The notes below the pieces were generated by a model. It ran no database searches and had not been told where the DNA came from. It saw nothing but the letters and a program-made list of their open reading frames with translations. Of a DNA stretch of 64,000 nt, positions 43,434 through 51,611 are shown in pieces. The translations under genes were made by a program, and so were the position numbers. The stretch's first letter is position 1. Each line of letters opens with the position of its first letter. The DNA is from Methylobacterium mesophilicum (lineage in GTDB: Bacteria; Pseudomonadota; Alphaproteobacteria; Rhizobiales; Beijerinckiaceae), in assembly GCF_022179445.1 (NCBI RefSeq), contig NZ_BPQU01000020.1:1-64000 (forward strand), in the 5' to 3' direction.

Positions 43434-44181
43434 CGAGGCCGGGAATCGGTGCGGCGAGGCGGCCGGCGAGGCGGAAGCGCTCGATCCCCTCCTCCCGGGC
43501 GAGCCGGGCGTCGAGGCCGGCCGGGCCGCCGAACTGGAACCCGATCTGGCTGCCATAAGCCGCGCAGGCGGCGCGCTTGCGCGCCTGGGCCTCCGGATCC
43601 AGCGTCATCCGGTGCGACGGCAACCCGGCGAACAGCTCGGCCAGGGGCTCCCGGGGTGCGGCCTCGCGGACCGTGTAGGGAAAGTCGCGCCACCACAGGA
43701 TCGGGGGCGGCCCGTCGAGGCTGCGGAGCGCCCGGACGGCCTGGACGTGATCGACATGGCCGCCGATGGCCTGCGGGGCGAGGACGAGAGCGGGCTTCTC
43801 CGCGGCGATCAGCGCGGCCAGGGCCGGCGCCAAGTCGGCCGCGATGGCGTCCTCGGCGCGGGTCTCGGAGAACAGCTCCGGCGCGGAACCGTAGCCCCGG
43901 TGCGGCGCCTCGCGGAACGGCAGGTGCCGGGGCGGCGCGATCCCGAGTTCGGCCGCGGCCCGCACGTCCTCGGCCCGGCGCAGGGCCATGTAGTCGACCT
44001 CCGCCGACAGCCCCTTGTCGAGCTGGCAGGCCAGCGCGAACCCCGTCGGATCGGCGACGCTGCCGGTGAACAGCGTGGCCATCACGACGTGCCAGCCCTC
44101 CCGGGCGAGGCTCGCGAGCAGGCCGCCGCAGGAGAAGGCCGCGTCGTCGAGATGGGGAGAGAAGGCGAGGGCGGTGGGCAC
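43423..44181 (-). CDS. PIG-L family deacetylase
   Basis: A 252-residue zinc-dependent N-deacetylase of the PIG-L/LmbE family. The catalytic and metal motif is FSPHLDDAAFSCGG, with the third ligand His in GGHVDHVQAVRAL. The same family includes MshB (mycothiol), BshB (bacillithiol) and the N-acetylglucosaminyl-phosphatidylinositol deacetylase. It follows the GT4 gene by 18 bases, so the two probably act in sequence: addition of an N-acetylated sugar, then deacetylation. Confidence 0.9.
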   Translation of the reverse strand: MPTALAFSPHLDDAAFSCGGLLASLAREGWHVVMATLFTGSVADPTGFALACQLDKGLSAEVDYMALRRAEDVRAAAELGIAPPRHLPFREAPHRGYGSAPELFSETRAEDAIAADLAPALAALIAAEKPALVLAPQAIGGHVDHVQAVRALRSLDGPPPILWWRDFPYTVREAAPREPLAELFAGLPSHRMTLDPEAQARKRAACAAYGSQIGFQFGGPAGLDARLAREEGIERFRLAGRLAAPIPGLDAA

Positions 44182-44199
44182 GCGGCGGGGCTTCCTGCG

Positions 44200-45438
44200 T
44201 CAGAGGAGGTGCGGCTCGGTGCGGAAGCGGCAGGTGGGATCGTCGGGCAGGTCGACGGAGAAATCCGTGGCCGGGCGCTCATGCCGAACGCGCCCGTAGA
44301 CCTCCATGATCTGCCGGCCGACGGCGCTCCAGGAATAGACCCGGCGGCATTCCTCGAGGCCGGCCGTGGCCAGACCGCGGCGCAGCTCCGCGTCGGTGAC
44401 GACCCGGGTCAGCGCGGCGGCGAGGGCCGGAACGTCGCCCGGATCGACCATCAGGCCGTTCTCGCCGTCGCGCAGGCAGTCCGAGACGCCGACCGCGTGG
44501 CAGGAGACCACCGCGAGCCCCGCCGCCATCGCCTCCAGGATCGTGTTGGAGAACCCCTCCGCGTAGGTCGGCGAGACGAACACGTCGGCCCGGCGGTAGA
44601 GGTCCGGCACGTGGCCGTATTCGGCATAGCCGGTGAAGGCGATGTCCCGCGGCGCGAAGGCGAGGTCCGCGGCCAGCGCCTGGGCGGGATCCACGTCCGG
44701 TCCGATGCCCGAGATCGTGGCGGCGAAAGGCGTGCCCTGCTCGCGCAGGATCGCCAGGGCGTTAATGAAGTCGAGCACGCCTTTCCGGCGGTCGACCCGG
44801 CCGTGGTAGAACAGCCGGACCGGGCCGGCATGCGGCGCCGGCAGGCCGTCGGGCGTCCCTTGCGCGAAGCGGTCGGTGTCCACCGCGCCGGGCACGATCG
44901 TGAACCGGCCCGGATCGGAGCCGAGGCGCTCGCAGACCTCGTCCACGAAGGACGCGCCGCCGATCAGCAGGGCGTTGGCATGGGCCAGGACCTCGCACAT
45001 CGCCACCCGGTGCGTCTCGCAGCAGGAGCCGACCCAGTGGCCGTCGCCGCCCTGGATCGAGACCACGCTCGGCACCCCGAGCTTTCGGGCGGCGAGCAGG
45101 ACCGCCCAGCCGGTGGGATAGCCGTACTGCGCGTGCAGCACGTCGAAAGGCGTGCGCGCATGCTCCCGCTCGATCGCCTCGACCATGGTGGCGATGTCGC
45201 GCTCGAAATCGCCCGCCTGCTGCTCGCCGAGCTGCTCCAGGCCGATCACCCGCACGCCGGGCACGGGCGGCGGCGGGCCGCCGCCATAGACCCGGGTCCC
45301 GAAGGCATCGCCCCGGTACTGGGAGATCATCGTCACGTCATGGCCGGCGCCGACCAGCTCGCGCAGCAGGTTCTGGGCGTAGACGCTCATGCCCGAAATC
45401 GCCGGGAAGTAGCGGCGGCTGAGGAAGAGGATTCGCAT
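44200..45438 (-). CDS. Family 4 glycosyltransferase (MshA-like architecture)
   Basis: A 412-residue GT-B glycosyltransferase of family GT4. The acceptor-side domain starts MRILFLSRRYFPAISGMSVYAQ. The donor-side domain carries GRVDRRKGVLDFINAL and the EX7E motif in YAEGFSNTILEAMAAGLAVVS. The family includes MshA, which joins GlcNAc to inositol-1-phosphate. It heads the GT4-PIG-L-UDG operon, downstream of a repeat that separates it from the isomerase gene. Donor and acceptor are unknown. Confidence 0.9.
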   Translation of the reverse strand: MRILFLSRRYFPAISGMSVYAQNLLRELVGAGHDVTMISQYRGDAFGTRVYGGGPPPPVPGVRVIGLEQLGEQQAGDFERDIATMVEAIEREHARTPFDVLHAQYGYPTGWAVLLAARKLGVPSVVSIQGGDGHWVGSCCETHRVAMCEVLAHANALLIGGASFVDEVCERLGSDPGRFTIVPGAVDTDRFAQGTPDGLPAPHAGPVRLFYHGRVDRRKGVLDFINALAILREQGTPFAATISGIGPDVDPAQALAADLAFAPRDIAFTGYAEYGHVPDLYRRADVFVSPTYAEGFSNTILEAMAAGLAVVSCHAVGVSDCLRDGENGLMVDPGDVPALAAALTRVVTDAELRRGLATAGLEECRRVYSWSAVGRQIMEVYGRVRHERPATDFSVDLPDDPTCRFRTEPHLL

Positions 45439-45567
45439 TGGGGGACGCTTCTCAACGAGACACAGGACGCACGCGGCTGCCCCCTCTCCCGTGCGGGCGG
45501 GTGGATTCGCGCATCGCGACACGACGGGTTCTCGGCTGCAACGGACGTCGCATCTCAGCAGCCACGC

Positions 45568-45822
45568 GCTCTCCCTCCCCCCTCTGCGGGGGAGGGTGGC
45601 CCCCGGAAGGGGTCGGGAGAGGGGAGCGACGGTGCAGGATGGGGCAGCTGCGTTCGAAACGCTCCATCCTGAAACCGTGCTCCCCTCTCCCGACCCCTGC
45701 TGACGCAGGGGCCACCCTCCTCCGCAGAGGGGGGAGGGAGACGCGCGTGGGTTCAGCCGTTGCCCTTATCCGGCAGCGATGTGTGAACATCGTAGCCCGC
45801 GCGGGAGAGGGGACCCGCGCCG
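45568..45822. repeat. Paired inverted palindromic repeats, copies d and e, with flank
   Basis: Copy d (45571-45624) and copy e (45679-45740) are inverted relative to each other, with 54 bases between. That middle contains its own inverted pair (GCAGGATGG and CCATCCTG). The flank after copy e continues with ACGCGCGTGGGTTCAG and TTATCCGGCAGCGATGTGTG, matching the flank of the copy near 30.65 kb. It fills the 411-base gap between two minus-strand genes. Confidence 0.85.
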
Positions 45823-45849
45823 CGTCCTGAGCCCCGATCGCGCATCCCA

Positions 45850-46722
45850 TCATTGCCATTGCCGCCGCGTCTCCTGCTCGCCGGCGAGGACCGGGCCGGG
45901 GCGGCGGCAGGCGCGGAGGTAATCGAGCGCCTGCGGGATCATAACGTCGGCCCGGTGGCTCTCCCGGGAGAGCTCGACGCAGACCAGCTTGCCGTAGCCG
46001 ACCGCCTCCAGCGCCTCCAGCACGCCCGGCACGTCCATGTCGCCTTCGCCGAAGGGCAGGTGGATGTGGCTGCCGCGCTTCATGTCCTCGATCGCCACGG
46101 TGCCGGTACGGTCGGCGAACTCGCGGACGGCCGCGGCCGGTTCGCGCTCACCGGTGACCAGGCAGTGCCCGGTGTCGAGGGCGAGCTTCAGCCCGGGGAC
46201 GTCGAGGGCCGCATAATCGTCCAGGGTCTCGATCAGCATGCCGGGCTCGGGTTCCAGGCACGGCACGATCCCGGCCTGTGTCGCGAAGGCCGCGACCTCG
46301 TGCAGCCCCTCCCCCAGCCAGCGCCGGGCCTCGCCGTGATCCACGCCGGGCTTGGGCACGCCCGCCCAGAACGAGACCGCCTCGGCGGACAGAATCGCGC
46401 CGATCTCCACCGCGCGCTTGAGGAAGCCGACCCGCCGGGCGCGCCCGGCGGCGTCGGCGGTCACCAGGGTCGGCTCATGCTTGGCGTTGGGGTCGAGCAG
46501 GAAGCGGGCGCCGGTCTCGATGACGCAGGCCAGCTCGAGCCGTTCCAGCAGGCTCGCGACCCGGCCGGCCTCCGCGGCCCAGGTTTCGGCGAACGGATCG
46601 AGGTGGTGAATGTCCAGCGTCAGGGCCACGCCGTCGTAGCCCGCTGCCTTGATCAGATGCAGCGCGTCGTCGAGGCGGTGGTTGGCGGCGCCGTTGGTGT
46701 TGTAGGCGAAGCGCAGGGTCAC
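45850..46722 (-). CDS. Sugar phosphate isomerase/epimerase (IolE/IolI-like TIM barrel)
   Basis: A 290-residue xylose-isomerase-like TIM barrel. Metal ligands are visible at the usual strands: Glu in CLEPEPGMLIE, Asp in LALDTGHCLV, His in SHIHLPFGEGDMD and Glu in VCVELSRESH. The family includes inosose dehydratase IolE and inosose isomerase IolI, which fits the inositol-type neighbours. The start is GTG 46722 in a GTGA overlap with the YcaO gene. The substrate is inferred from context only. Confidence 0.87.
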   Translation of the reverse strand: MTLRFAYNTNGAANHRLDDALHLIKAAGYDGVALTLDIHHLDPFAETWAAEAGRVASLLERLELACVIETGARFLLDPNAKHEPTLVTADAAGRARRVGFLKRAVEIGAILSAEAVSFWAGVPKPGVDHGEARRWLGEGLHEVAAFATQAGIVPCLEPEPGMLIETLDDYAALDVPGLKLALDTGHCLVTGEREPAAAVREFADRTGTVAIEDMKRGSHIHLPFGEGDMDVPGVLEALEAVGYGKLVCVELSRESHRADVMIPQALDYLRACRRPGPVLAGEQETRRQWQ

Positions 46723-48320
46723 GCCGCCCTCCCCTGCTTCTGGGCGAGCCGGAACGGCGCGTGGTGCGATTCCGGCTCGCGGTAGAGCGGATAGTGCCGC
46801 CCGACGATCCGCTCGGCGAGGGCTGTGTCGAACAGCGGCTGGCCCCCGAAGCGCTCCAACGCCTCCGGGGTCAGGCGCACCGGGCGCAGGGTCTCGCTCT
46901 CGGTACCGAAGCGGATCAGCGGATGGTCGCGCTCGAGCAGCTTGCGCGTGTTGCGCTCGCCGATGCGGTAGTAGCTCATGGTCTCGACCTCGAGCCCGGG
47001 CACGATCGCCTTGACCACGCCGACGCTGCCGCCGAGCGGCGAGCAATCGACGTAGAGCACGTCGAACCCCGCCTCCAGCAGCCGGTCGCAGGCGATCTTG
47101 CCGCGGGCATGGCCGTCCGGGGCCGGGGTGGAGGGCAGCTCCGAGAACCGCTTGGTGCTCCGCTGGCCATAGACGGTGTCGGCCAGCACGTCCCGGAGGC
47201 CGGCAGCCGGCATCTCGATCCATTCGAGCATCGCCTGAAGGGCGCGGCTCTCCTCGAGATCGAGGCTCGGCAGGGCCTTCTGGATGAATGCATCGACGTA
47301 GCCCGGCGGGGTCACGGTGGCGGCCATGTCGAGGGGGCCGTGCCCGAAGGTCTTGCGCACCCGCGCCGCCTGGAACTCCAGCAGCGCCTTGCGCAGCGCC
47401 CGCTCCCGGTCCGGATCGCAGGCCTCGCCGCAGGCCGAGAGGGCGATCGGCGCCGGGGTGCGGGCCGGATCCTCGTCGTAGCCGACGACGTAGAGGTTGG
47501 TGAGGCCGAACTGGTCGGTGGCGAACTTCGGCAGCGCCCGGATGCCCAGCTCCTTGAGCCGGGCCAGCATCGCGGCGTTCTCCGGCCCGATCCCGTCGAG
47601 GTCGAGCATCACCCCCTGGTCGAGCGCCCGGAACAGCAGGCCGTTGCCGTCGCGCTGGAGCAGTTCCAGGACGCCGTGGCCCAGCGCGAAGGGCACGTCG
47701 GGTCCGGCGCCGAGGCCGTTGGTGATCAGGTTCGTGAAGGGCTTGTAGCCCTCGGACAGCTCGAAATAATCGGTGGCGGCCACATCGAGCGGCATCAGTA
47801 CGATCTCGCCGGTGGCGTACCGGACCGCCGGCGTCCATTCGAGCACCGTGTCGCGGCCGACCGGGGAGCCCGCGGGCAGGCAGAGGGTCAGCGGGTCGGC
47901 CACCGAGGCGGCGCCGTAGACCCGGGCGAGGTCGGTGTAGCTCGCCCGCTCCTTGGCTCGCGGCAGCACCGCCAGCGAGGGCATCAGGTTCTCGGCGATC
48001 TCCGCGACGGCGCCGATCAGCGCCTCCTCGTCGGTGGCGCCGTAGCCGATGCCGGACGGCATCGCGCCGACGAAGAACGGGTCGTCGAGGAACAGGGCGA
48101 CGAACCAGACCGGCACGCCGGTGCGGTCCAGCGGCGCCAGGGGGAAGCCGACCACGCGGCCCTCCGGCAGGACGTCCAGATAGGCCTTGACCGGGTCGGG
48201 CAGGATCGCGGGCAGCCCCTCGATCGGCCTCTTGGCACCGAAGCGGTAGGCCCGCGGCGCCTTGATCCGGTCGTGGCGGGCGCGGTCGTCCTGGTCGTGG
48301 ATGGCGTCTGGGTTGGTCAA
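46719..48320 (-). CDS. YcaO-domain protein
   Basis: A 533-residue protein with a central YcaO domain. Blocks corresponding to its ATP-binding elements are GATDEEALIGAVAEIAENL, ALGHGVLELLQRDGNGLLF and RALRKALLEFQAARVRKTF. Other segments are PFTNLITNGLGAGPD and YVVGYDEDPAR. YcaO enzymes activate amide oxygens with ATP, for azolines, thioamides or amidines, or act on ribosomal S12. No precursor peptide, E1-like partner, TfuA or dehydrogenase is nearby, so a RiPP product is unlikely. The gene sits between an oxidoreductase and a TIM-barrel isomerase in a putative inositol cluster. Its substrate here is unknown. Confidence 0.88.
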   Translation of the reverse strand: MTNPDAIHDQDDRARHDRIKAPRAYRFGAKRPIEGLPAILPDPVKAYLDVLPEGRVVGFPLAPLDRTGVPVWFVALFLDDPFFVGAMPSGIGYGATDEEALIGAVAEIAENLMPSLAVLPRAKERASYTDLARVYGAASVADPLTLCLPAGSPVGRDTVLEWTPAVRYATGEIVLMPLDVAATDYFELSEGYKPFTNLITNGLGAGPDVPFALGHGVLELLQRDGNGLLFRALDQGVMLDLDGIGPENAAMLARLKELGIRALPKFATDQFGLTNLYVVGYDEDPARTPAPIALSACGEACDPDRERALRKALLEFQAARVRKTFGHGPLDMAATVTPPGYVDAFIQKALPSLDLEESRALQAMLEWIEMPAAGLRDVLADTVYGQRSTKRFSELPSTPAPDGHARGKIACDRLLEAGFDVLYVDCSPLGGSVGVVKAIVPGLEVETMSYYRIGERNTRKLLERDHPLIRFGTESETLRPVRLTPEALERFGGQPLFDTALAERIVGRHYPLYREPESHHAPFRLAQKQGRAA

Positions 48321-48466
48321 GTCGTGTTCCCGTCTTCGTCGAACCGTTCGCCGCGGCCTCTCTCCACCCCTCTCCCTCATCCCGAGGTGCCCGCGTCGGG
48401 ATATGGGAGTGGGGGTGGGACGCCCCGGAGCCTGGTTCCGTGGTTGGCTATCCCGTCCTGACGCGC

Positions 48467-49462
48467 CTACCCCTGCCCGTAGGCGCGGGCGACGAGTCGC
48501 ATGGTGTGGAGGTCGCGAGCCGCCGAATAAGCCGTCCGTTCCTCGGGCCGGCGCAACGCCGAGCCGAAGGCGCGGACCTGCTCGGTGAAGGGCGAACTGT
48601 CGGCATCGAAGGCCTGCGGCTCGGAACGCCCGGTCGCGCCGTCGATGAACAGCAGCGTGCCGCCGGCCGTCTGGCCCATCGTGTTCTCGGCGACGAGCAT
48701 GCCTTTGGTGCCGACCACCTCCAGGCGCCGCCGAGGGAGCGCGTCGGGGCAATTGTAGGCCACGTGCAGGCTCGCCAGGGCGCCGCCGCCGGTGCGGCCG
48801 ATCAGCAGGGCACCGTCATCGACCGAATAGTCCTGGGCGCGGGTCTGGGTGAGGGCCGCGAGATCCGCGATCGGCTCGCCGAGCAGGAAATCCACGAGGT
48901 CGAGCCCGTGGGGGGCGAGGTCCATGAGGGCGCCGCCGCCGGCCTGGGCGGCGTCGATCCGCCAGTTCGGCTGGCCGGCCTCGGACCAGTCGCGCCCGAG
49001 CCAGCAGGCGTAGACGATCCGCAAAGCCGTGACGGTGCCGAGCCGCCCCGCCGCGACCTGGGCCCGAATCATTCGGTGGGCCGGATGGTGCCGCTGGTCG
49101 AACGCCGTCCCGTAGAAGATTTTCCGGGACTCCACCGCCCGCACGATGGCTTCGGCGTCATCGAGCGTCGCCGCCATCGGCTTCTCGCACAGGACCGCCT
49201 TGCCGGCGGCGGCCAGCGCCTCGACGGCGCCCCGGTGCAGGTGGTTCGGCGTCGCCACGTAGACCGCCTCGACCGCGGGCTCGGCGATAAGGCCAGCGAG
49301 GTCGGCATGGACGCGGGCGCCTTCGCGCTCGGCCGCCGCGCGGCTCTCCGGGTTCGGATCGCTGACCGCGACGAGCCGGTGCCCGGCGGCGCGGATGCCC
49401 GGGGCCATGTAGTCGCGGGCGACCCAGCCGTAGCCGACGATGCCCCAGCCGACCCCGTCCAT
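48467..49462 (-). CDS. Gfo/Idh/MocA family oxidoreductase
   Basis: A 331-residue NAD(P)-dependent dehydrogenase. The Rossmann motif is GIVGYGWVARDYMAPG. The EKP motif is CEKPMAATLDDA. The active-site segment, GGGALMDLAPHGLDLVDFLL, carries the catalytic Asp/His pair. Family members oxidise inositols and other cyclitols or sugars (IolG-type). It overlaps the methyltransferase gene as ATGA. With inositol-1-phosphate synthase in the same run, a cyclitol substrate is the best guess. Confidence 0.9.
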   Translation of the reverse strand: MDGVGWGIVGYGWVARDYMAPGIRAAGHRLVAVSDPNPESRAAAEREGARVHADLAGLIAEPAVEAVYVATPNHLHRGAVEALAAAGKAVLCEKPMAATLDDAEAIVRAVESRKIFYGTAFDQRHHPAHRMIRAQVAAGRLGTVTALRIVYACWLGRDWSEAGQPNWRIDAAQAGGGALMDLAPHGLDLVDFLLGEPIADLAALTQTRAQDYSVDDGALLIGRTGGGALASLHVAYNCPDALPRRRLEVVGTKGMLVAENTMGQTAGGTLLFIDGATGRSEPQAFDADSSPFTEQVRAFGSALRRPEERTAYSAARDLHTMRLVARAYGQG

Positions 49463-50643
49463 CACCAGCGCTCCGGCAGATCGACGAATTCGCGGGCGCG
49501 GACGCGCTGCGTCTCGGGCCCGTCGATGCGGCCGTCGAAGGTGAGCTGCGCGGGGCCCGGCGATCGCATCGGGTAGGTGGCGCGGGGGGCGTATTCCGCC
49601 TCGTAGCGCTCGGAGGGCCAGCGGATCGCGTAGCCGTCCCCCTCCGGCCGATACAGCGGGTTGAGCTGCACGACGGTGCCGGCCTTCGGCAGCGTCAGGC
49701 CGTCCACCACCGCCCGCGGAGCCGGACGCATGCCGGGGCCCGCCACCACCGAGAACGCCTCGCAGCTCCGCAGCGCCGTGGGTTCCTGGGGCACCGGCGC
49801 CCGGCCCTCGACCAGGGCGCGGGTCAATTCCGCGTCGTCGTACACGAGGGCGTCGGGGAACAGGTCGGCGATCTCCTCGGCGGTGACGGCCCGGCCGGCG
49901 GAGAAGCCCGGGCAATCGCGGTTGTGGATGTGGCTGAGCGCGAGCCAGCCGTCGTCCCCGGCATTCAGCCGCAGGTTCTCGAGCAGGGCCGGCTTATCGT
50001 CGAGGAAGTAGAAGGCGTCGTTGCAGGCCACGAGATCGACCGGCGCGCCGGGGATCGGCCAGTGCGGCGAGCCGGCGTCGAAGCAGACGAGTTGCGCCTT
50101 CGGCCCCACGACCCAATGGCGTGCGACCCACAGCTTGGCGAAGACCACGTCGGCGCCGGCGGCCTTGCAGCCGCGGCGCTCGAGTTCCCGCAGGTAATGG
50201 CCGATGCCGCAGGCGAATTCGAAGACGCAGCGCGGCTCGTTCCAATGGGCCTCGAGCAGCGTCAGGCCGGCCAGGAAGGTCGGGTCGGTCCAGCGATGCA
50301 GGAAGTAGTCGCCGACCCGGCCCCAGCCGAGCCAGTCGACCGCCTCCCGGAGGGTCGCGTCGCGCCGGCCCTTGATCAGCCGGATGATCCCGGCCGGGTC
50401 GGCGGGAGGGCCGTTCCACCACGCGTCCTGATCGACCAGCAGGGCGGCCAGGGCCTCGTCGGGCTCGCCCGCATCGAGGTGGGCCAGGACACGTTCGACC
50501 AGCGCCTCGCGGCCGACCCGCAGGTACGGGATGCCGTCGATGACGGGCCAGCGCGCGCCGGTGCCGGCGTCGCGCAGGGCGTGCGGCGCATCGGGCTTCA
50601 GGGGGTTGCCGGTCTGCGGCGATTGGAGTTCGAACGGGATCAT
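49462..50643 (-). CDS. SAM-dependent methyltransferase with Trm112-like N-terminus
   Basis: A 393-residue class I methyltransferase. The first 45 residues (FELQSPQTGNPLKP, ending WPVIDGIPYLRVG) resemble a Trm112-type module but lack its Cys ligands. SAM motif I is CVFEFACGIGHYLREL, motif II KAAGADVVFAKL and motif IV DLVACNDAFYFLDD. The C-terminal 100 residues form an extra beta-rich domain. The acceptor is unknown. It is coupled to the oxidoreductase gene by ATGA. Confidence 0.85.
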   Translation of the reverse strand: MIPFELQSPQTGNPLKPDAPHALRDAGTGARWPVIDGIPYLRVGREALVERVLAHLDAGEPDEALAALLVDQDAWWNGPPADPAGIIRLIKGRRDATLREAVDWLGWGRVGDYFLHRWTDPTFLAGLTLLEAHWNEPRCVFEFACGIGHYLRELERRGCKAAGADVVFAKLWVARHWVVGPKAQLVCFDAGSPHWPIPGAPVDLVACNDAFYFLDDKPALLENLRLNAGDDGWLALSHIHNRDCPGFSAGRAVTAEEIADLFPDALVYDDAELTRALVEGRAPVPQEPTALRSCEAFSVVAGPGMRPAPRAVVDGLTLPKAGTVVQLNPLYRPEGDGYAIRWPSERYEAEYAPRATYPMRSPGPAQLTFDGRIDGPETQRVRAREFVDLPERW

Positions 50644-50705
50644 GGGCTCTCAAGACCGCCCCGTCAGATGGGCGACCGGGTCTGACGGACAACGCGGGTT
50701 CGGTC

Positions 50706-51611
50706 CTAAGGGATGCGCATGTCGCGCAGGACACGGTCGTGGAACCCCTTCACCGGCCCGGCATGGACCAGCTCCCACTCGTCGAGCACCGCCGCCATCG
50801 TGGTCGAGGCACCCCGCAGATGCTGGGCGATCTGCAAGACCCGATCGACGCAGTCGGCCGCGTGGAAGGCACGGCCCTCTGCGGTGGCGTCGTCCGGCAG
50901 CACCGCGCGCGCCCGCTCGACATGCCCGCGCAGGGGCCCGTCGAGCTCGGACATCGCCCAGCCGGTGGTCACGGCCATGATCGGGCCGAGATGGTCACCG
51001 AGCAGCATCTCGCCGGTGAAGCCGGCATCCGGCATCGCGGCGTTGTGGAAGTGATGCGCCATCGCGGCCAGGAACACGGTTCCGGGATCGGCCCGGTAGA
51101 ATGGGCTGAGGCAGACGCCGTAGACGGCCACGATCAGGCAATGCTCGGCGTGGTTCTCCGGCGGTTCCAGCAGGATCCGGGCGCGGCCGGGGCAGGTCAC
51201 GCCCGCCCGCGGCTGCTGGGCCAGGGCCGCCACGAAGGACGGCAAAGGTCCGGGCCGGCCCGGCGGGCGCGGCGCGAGCCGGCCGCGCAGGCGATCCCGC
51301 AGGGCTGGATCGAGGTCGCCGGTCACGGCATCGAAGCCCGCGACCAGGACCGCGGAGGCCGCCGCATCGGAGAGCCCCGCCGCCGACAGGAAGGCGGCGT
51401 CGAGGTCGCAGAGCCGCGTCGCGGCGAGCGTCGTCGCGGTGATGTCGAGGGCGACATCGTCGGGCGAGGCCCCACCCGTGAGTAGGCCCCACCCCTGCGC
51501 GAACAGCCGCTCGGCGATCGACCCCTCGCGGCCCGCGGAGCGGACGCGCTTGAGGTCGTTCATCTCCACGAAGAGTTCACGCAGCGCGGCCGGCGCCGCG
51601 GCACCCGACAT
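50706..51611 (-). CDS. HD-domain-like protein
   Basis: A 301-residue, largely helical protein. A HD-like core can be traced: His in ENHAEHCLIVAVYG, the paired position as AAMAHHFHNA (HH instead of HD) and Asp/His in LLGDHLGPIM. HD proteins include phosphohydrolases and mixed-valent di-iron oxygenases such as myo-inositol oxygenase, but the altered HD pair leaves activity open. The start shares a base with the end of the inositol-1-phosphate synthase gene (TGATG), so the two are coupled. Confidence 0.65.
   Translation of the reverse strand: MSGAAAPAALRELFVEMNDLKRVRSAGREGSIAERLFAQGWGLLTGGASPDDVALDITATTLAATRLCDLDAAFLSAAGLSDAAASAVLVAGFDAVTGDLDPALRDRLRGRLAPRPPGRPGPLPSFVAALAQQPRAGVTCPGRARILLEPPENHAEHCLIVAVYGVCLSPFYRADPGTVFLAAMAHHFHNAAMPDAGFTGEMLLGDHLGPIMAVTTGWAMSELDGPLRGHVERARAVLPDDATAEGRAFHAADCVDRVLQIAQHLRGASTTMAAVLDEWELVHAGPVKGFHDRVLRDMRIP

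Noticed and set aside
39417..45740. CRISPR array from regularly repeated palindromes
   Set aside because: The copies are few, paired in opposite orientation and unevenly spaced, and no cas gene is present.
46719..48320. A YcaO-based RiPP (thiazole/oxazole peptide) cluster
   Set aside because: No precursor peptide, E1-like or TfuA partner, or flavin dehydrogenase was found in the flanking 5 kb.
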